This document shows positions 60,901-64,000 of a DNA stretch of 64,000 nt, in pieces (within the stretch, counting starts at the first letter, position 1; every line of letters starts with the position of its first letter). Source of the stretch: Paralichthys olivaceus (taxonomy: Eukaryota > Chordata > Actinopteri > Pleuronectiformes > Paralichthyidae). The position numbers and the translations under genes were made by a program. The stretch spans positions 11,152,501 to 11,216,500 of the forward strand of contig NC_091112.1 of the NCBI RefSeq assembly GCF_024713975.1, given 5' to 3'. The notes under the pieces were generated by a model that saw only the letters and a list, made by a program, of their open reading frames with translations, was not told where the DNA came from and did not search any database.

Positions 60901-63774
60901 GCAGTTAGGGTCAGGGAGGAAACTATCACATTTCAGTGTGGATCCAGATGAGCATAGCTGTCAACTAAAACCTGAGAGGTTTCCTTAGAAAGATGATACG
61001 CATTAAGTACTGTTAATAGAAAACAATATAATTATGTGGTGTGTGCTTCCCATGTCAAAGTCATATACTAATCAAAATACATTCATGTGAAGTGTAGATA
61101 CTGTAAATCTATAAGCATGTAGTCTGACAGTTGCAACCTGTCACTCACAACACACACAAGCCGCCACTGGAGGTTTATAAGTAAAGACAGTCTAATTATG
61201 TCAAACACCCGAAGGTGTCTGTGTGTGTGATTGTGTGATTGTTTGTGTGTGTGTGTGTGTATGTGTGTGTGTCGTCCTCTCATCATGTGCCTCCTCTGAG
61301 CTCTAAAAGAGACGTGTGAGGAAACCAGAGAAGACAGCCAGTCACCTCTCCGCCTCTCTTTCTGTCGCTTTGTCCCTCCAGCGATCGCTTCACATTCTTT
61401 CAGTGACTGCAAGTCCTCGTGTTTCCCTCCTACTGTCTCTGTCTCCTGTGGGGAGGGCGTGATGGATCAGTGTCAGTCTGCTGTAACAGAGCCATCCCTC
61501 AACCTTCCCCTCCCTCTGCCTCCATCTGTCCATCCCCAACTATTGTCTCTGTCGCCATCCTACCCTCTCGCTTTTTCCCCCTCTTTCATTAATCGCATCC
61601 ATCTCTATACCTTCTTCTACCTAGTCCTTTTGATGCTCTGCCCCGCTCCATCTTCCTCTCCTCATTCCTCCTTCCATCCGCTCCCGCCATGTTTGCCTGT
61701 GGAGTGATGATTGCATTAGGTTGGTTTGGCTCCAGACTCCTGCCAGCCGCTTTCCACACTTCAGCGGATAATGACTGAAACTGGAGATGCCCTTTTCCAT
61801 GCAGTTAAAGGCACTAAAGGAATCTGTGCAGGGAGCAATGAAAGAGAACCTGCATCCAGTCACAATACACACACACACACACACACACATGCATCCACAA
61901 TTGATGGGGACTAGAATATAATTGAATTGATTTCATTTGATTATTCTGATTGCAAGGTAAAGGAATTGCAATCATCACTCCATCAGATCCTCTTGGAAAA
62001 CAATCCGATCATCCTACTGAGTCTGAGTTTTCCAGCTATTGATAATAAGAAGAACGTACTGTAAACCCACAATAATTGATTAAATACTGAAAGTAAAACC
62101 TCACCAACAATCTACACAAATCAGACACACACACACACACAGGCACAAATACAGCAAGTGAGTGATGGCCGCATATTTACAAGCAGGGCAATATTTCTGG
62201 AGGAGACTGTACTTTGGGAGCAATCCAATTTTCTAATAGGAAATGAGATTTATTTTGACTGATGCACATTCCCCATCACAGCAGCCATCACCCAAAACAA
62301 CAAAATGATGGAGATGGAAGATCAGTAGCAGTTTGTTTATCTCACATCTCCTCACATTTTGTCAGTTTGTTTACAGTTTTGTTGATAGCATGTCAATTTT
62401 ACCGTCAGCGTTGACTCTGACTCTTCTTCCTCTTCCAGATGATCCTGTTTTCAGCGTGCTGTATCTGCGGTCTTATTGGTGGGATCCTCAACTTCCAGTT
62501 TGTTCGGGCACTGAACAAACGGCCGGACTCAATGCACTCGATCCACCTGGCTGCCATGACACTGGCCGGTTTGGGTAAACTAAAAATAACAATAACACCA
62601 CACGACAAACCCCATGTTAGATTGCCATAAAACATAACTAGAAAGTTCATATTTATAAGTGTATACATGCCTATCCTAGTTTTAAAAAGTTTTGCCTTTT
62701 ACATGACCAAAAAAACATTTATAACATGTTTTGAGTTAATCAAGCAGTCAGTGATATGGGTATATGAGTATTTTCACCTCAACACTTTAGTAAATAAATA
62801 CCAGTCTGGATTTTTTTTTAATTCAAACAGCCAGGGCTTGTGATGTCACAAATCTTTATTTCTGTCACCCCAGCCCCATCTTTCCACTACTGACGGTGAA
62901 TATAATTAAAATAACCAATAATTGCCACACAGACAATCCAGGGCTTTATAGGGACAACCAGATATTCCAGGTTGGTAAATCAACCTTGCATCAAACAACT
63001 GCCTTCAAGTCAAAATCCAACGAGTCAGTCCCCCTTATCACTAAATAACTATGAAAGAAAGATGGGACAGTCCACACTTCCTGTAAAATTCAGTTCTTTA
63101 ACCAGCTGGTTTTCCTCTTCCTGTCTTTTCCAGGCATCTCATCATGTACCTTATCGACGTGGCTGACCTGTCGCCTCGCCAGCTCTGAGCAGCAGAGGAT
63201 GTTCCTTGAGAGGGAGCACTCACTGCACCACTCGCACGAGATGACCGAGAAGGTAAGACAGCAGCATCAATGGAAACAATGGCAACTGCAATAGCCCTCG
63301 GTAGAGCACTTACCTCCACCATGGCCCAACTGTCCCCTTATGAAACCACAATTTGATTTAATAGATCCAGAGTTTTTTTTTGATCGGCACCATTCATAAG
63401 TATTAGTCCAGGAAACACATCTGATTTTTTATTTTATTATTCTGTGAGAAATCAATGAAAATTTACAAACACACTGTATCTCACAATGTTAAAGAAAGAG
63501 AAATTCCTGGATCCGCTACCCGATCCGGATTTAAACCAAAATGGAATAGATTATTCGCTGACCAGCATTGCATCCTTCCACCAAGTTTTTGCATAATGAA
63601 AACATTATCTCGCAGGTGAAGGTAACAATGGTGTGTACCTCCAACATAAGTTGTCAGTTGTATTTGAAGTTATCAAGTGTGCTCGCATGTTCCCCTTAAC
63701 AGGAGATCCTGGACAACTCCAGCAACGGCATCCCTCAGATCTCCTACAACGGACACACCACAGCATCACCATGA
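57926..63774 (+). CDS. tmem196: Transmembrane protein 196
   Basis: Five coding exons: 57926-58090, 60200-60256, 62439-62574, 63134-63252, 63703-63774. All junctions are GT-AG with closing phases (549 nt, 182 aa). The start [20 protein letters not shown] matches the TMEM196 N terminus. Further matches are REHKPQ.GD.SPVWSG at the end of exon 1, LCGIC-like [13 protein letters not shown] in exon 2, [20 protein letters not shown] in exon 3 and LTCRLAS.EQ..MF.EREHS in exon 4. Four hydrophobic segments are visible (about 9-32, 53-68, 76-95 and a fourth across the exon 3-4 junction). The C terminus ([16 protein letters not shown]) is cytosolic-like. It is a small four-pass membrane protein whose molecular function is not settled. 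It is divergent from itgb8, as TMEM196 and ITGB8 are in human. Teleosts may have two copies; which one this is cannot be decided. Confidence 0.94.
58730..59040. repeat. Probable MITE with CCAATATT/GGCC ends in tmem196 intron 1
   Basis: Left part TTGATACCAATATTGGCTGA and right part TAGGCCAATATTATCGGCCA with CCTGATATATC have the (A)TATCGGCC style of a common teleost MITE; the inverted ends are imperfect. Confidence 0.4.
60815..60965 (+). repeat. Teleost interspersed repeat (GCGCAAAAACTA family), copy 3
   Basis: TTTGTTTGTTAGTTTGTCAA, TTGGATTACACAAAAACTAC, then GTCAGGGAGGAAACTATCAC and GTGGATCCAGATGA: a decayed relative of copies at 30,029 and 63,295. In tmem196 intron 2. Confidence 0.5.
63295..63605 (-). 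repeat. Teleost interspersed repeat (GCGCAAAAACTA family), copy 4
   Basis: On the minus strand it reads GCAAAAACTTGGTGGAAGGA, GGTCAGCGAATAATCTATTC, AAATCCGGATCGGGTAGCGG, ATCCAGGAATTTCTCTTTCT, and ends in a GGTGGAGGTAAGTGCTC-like segment. It is the longest copy in the window and lies in tmem196 intron 4. Confidence 0.65.
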
Positions 63775-64000
63775 TGTCACCAAAGGCAGGTTGCACACAC
63801 TGAAACAGAAACCTGAGGGACGAATCAGTTGCTGTCATCAGATAAATGTAGCATATACTTCCTGCTGATAGGACTGTACACAGCCCTGCAACATGCACAG
63901 CGACTATATTCTGAGTGCAGGGAGAGAAACCAAGGGCGGCGTCTGTGCTTCTGACTAATTATGCAAACGTGGCCTCAAACCTCTTCTTCAAGTCAAACCA

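Overview
The window is vertebrate nuclear DNA, almost certainly from a ray-finned (teleost) fish. It shows spliced genes with GT-AG introns, no operons, very many long CA/TG microsatellites, and several interspersed repeats of kinds common in teleost genomes. Gene content and order match the vertebrate SP8 - ITGB8 - TMEM196 neighbourhood (human 7p21). All gene models were spliced by eye from the sequence.

Layout: (1) 1-6.9 kb is non-coding DNA upstream of sp8, with microsatellites, a probable transposon remnant near 0.57-1.27 kb and an hAT-type MITE at 5.7-6.3 kb. (2) sp8, + strand, two coding exons, 7,186-8,935, 413 aa. (3) itgb8, - strand, 15 coding exons, 25,355 down to 11,864, 755 aa, convergent with sp8. 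Its introns carry several repeat insertions. (4) 26-40.7 kb is a gene-poor stretch in which I find only repeats. (5) 40.7-55.6 kb is a tandem cluster of FUT9-like alpha-1,3-fucosyltransferase genes (GT10 family), all + strand: three with intact coding exons (42,064; 49,546; 53,393), one pseudogene with a 280-bp internal deletion (46,256), and eroded fragments of at least one more copy (54.8-55.6 kb). Each has its coding region in one exon behind a separate 5' UTR exon. A fragment of an unrelated multi-copy gene family lies between copies 1 and 2. (6) tmem196, + strand, five coding exons, 57,926-63,774, 182 aa.

sp8, itgb8 and tmem196 are ancestral neighbours, not a functional pathway: a developmental transcription factor, the beta subunit of the alphaV-beta8 integrin, and a four-pass membrane protein. 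In human, ABCB5 lies between SP8 and ITGB8, and MACC1 between ITGB8 and TMEM196. Neither is visible here; the fucosyltransferase cluster occupies the MACC1 interval. This lineage-specific GT10 array is the most distinctive part of the window. It shows recent duplication, homogenisation between copies, a pseudogene, and changed residues in the donor-binding motif. I found no CRISPR, rRNA, tRNA or convincing miRNA gene, and no intact transposase or reverse transcriptase.
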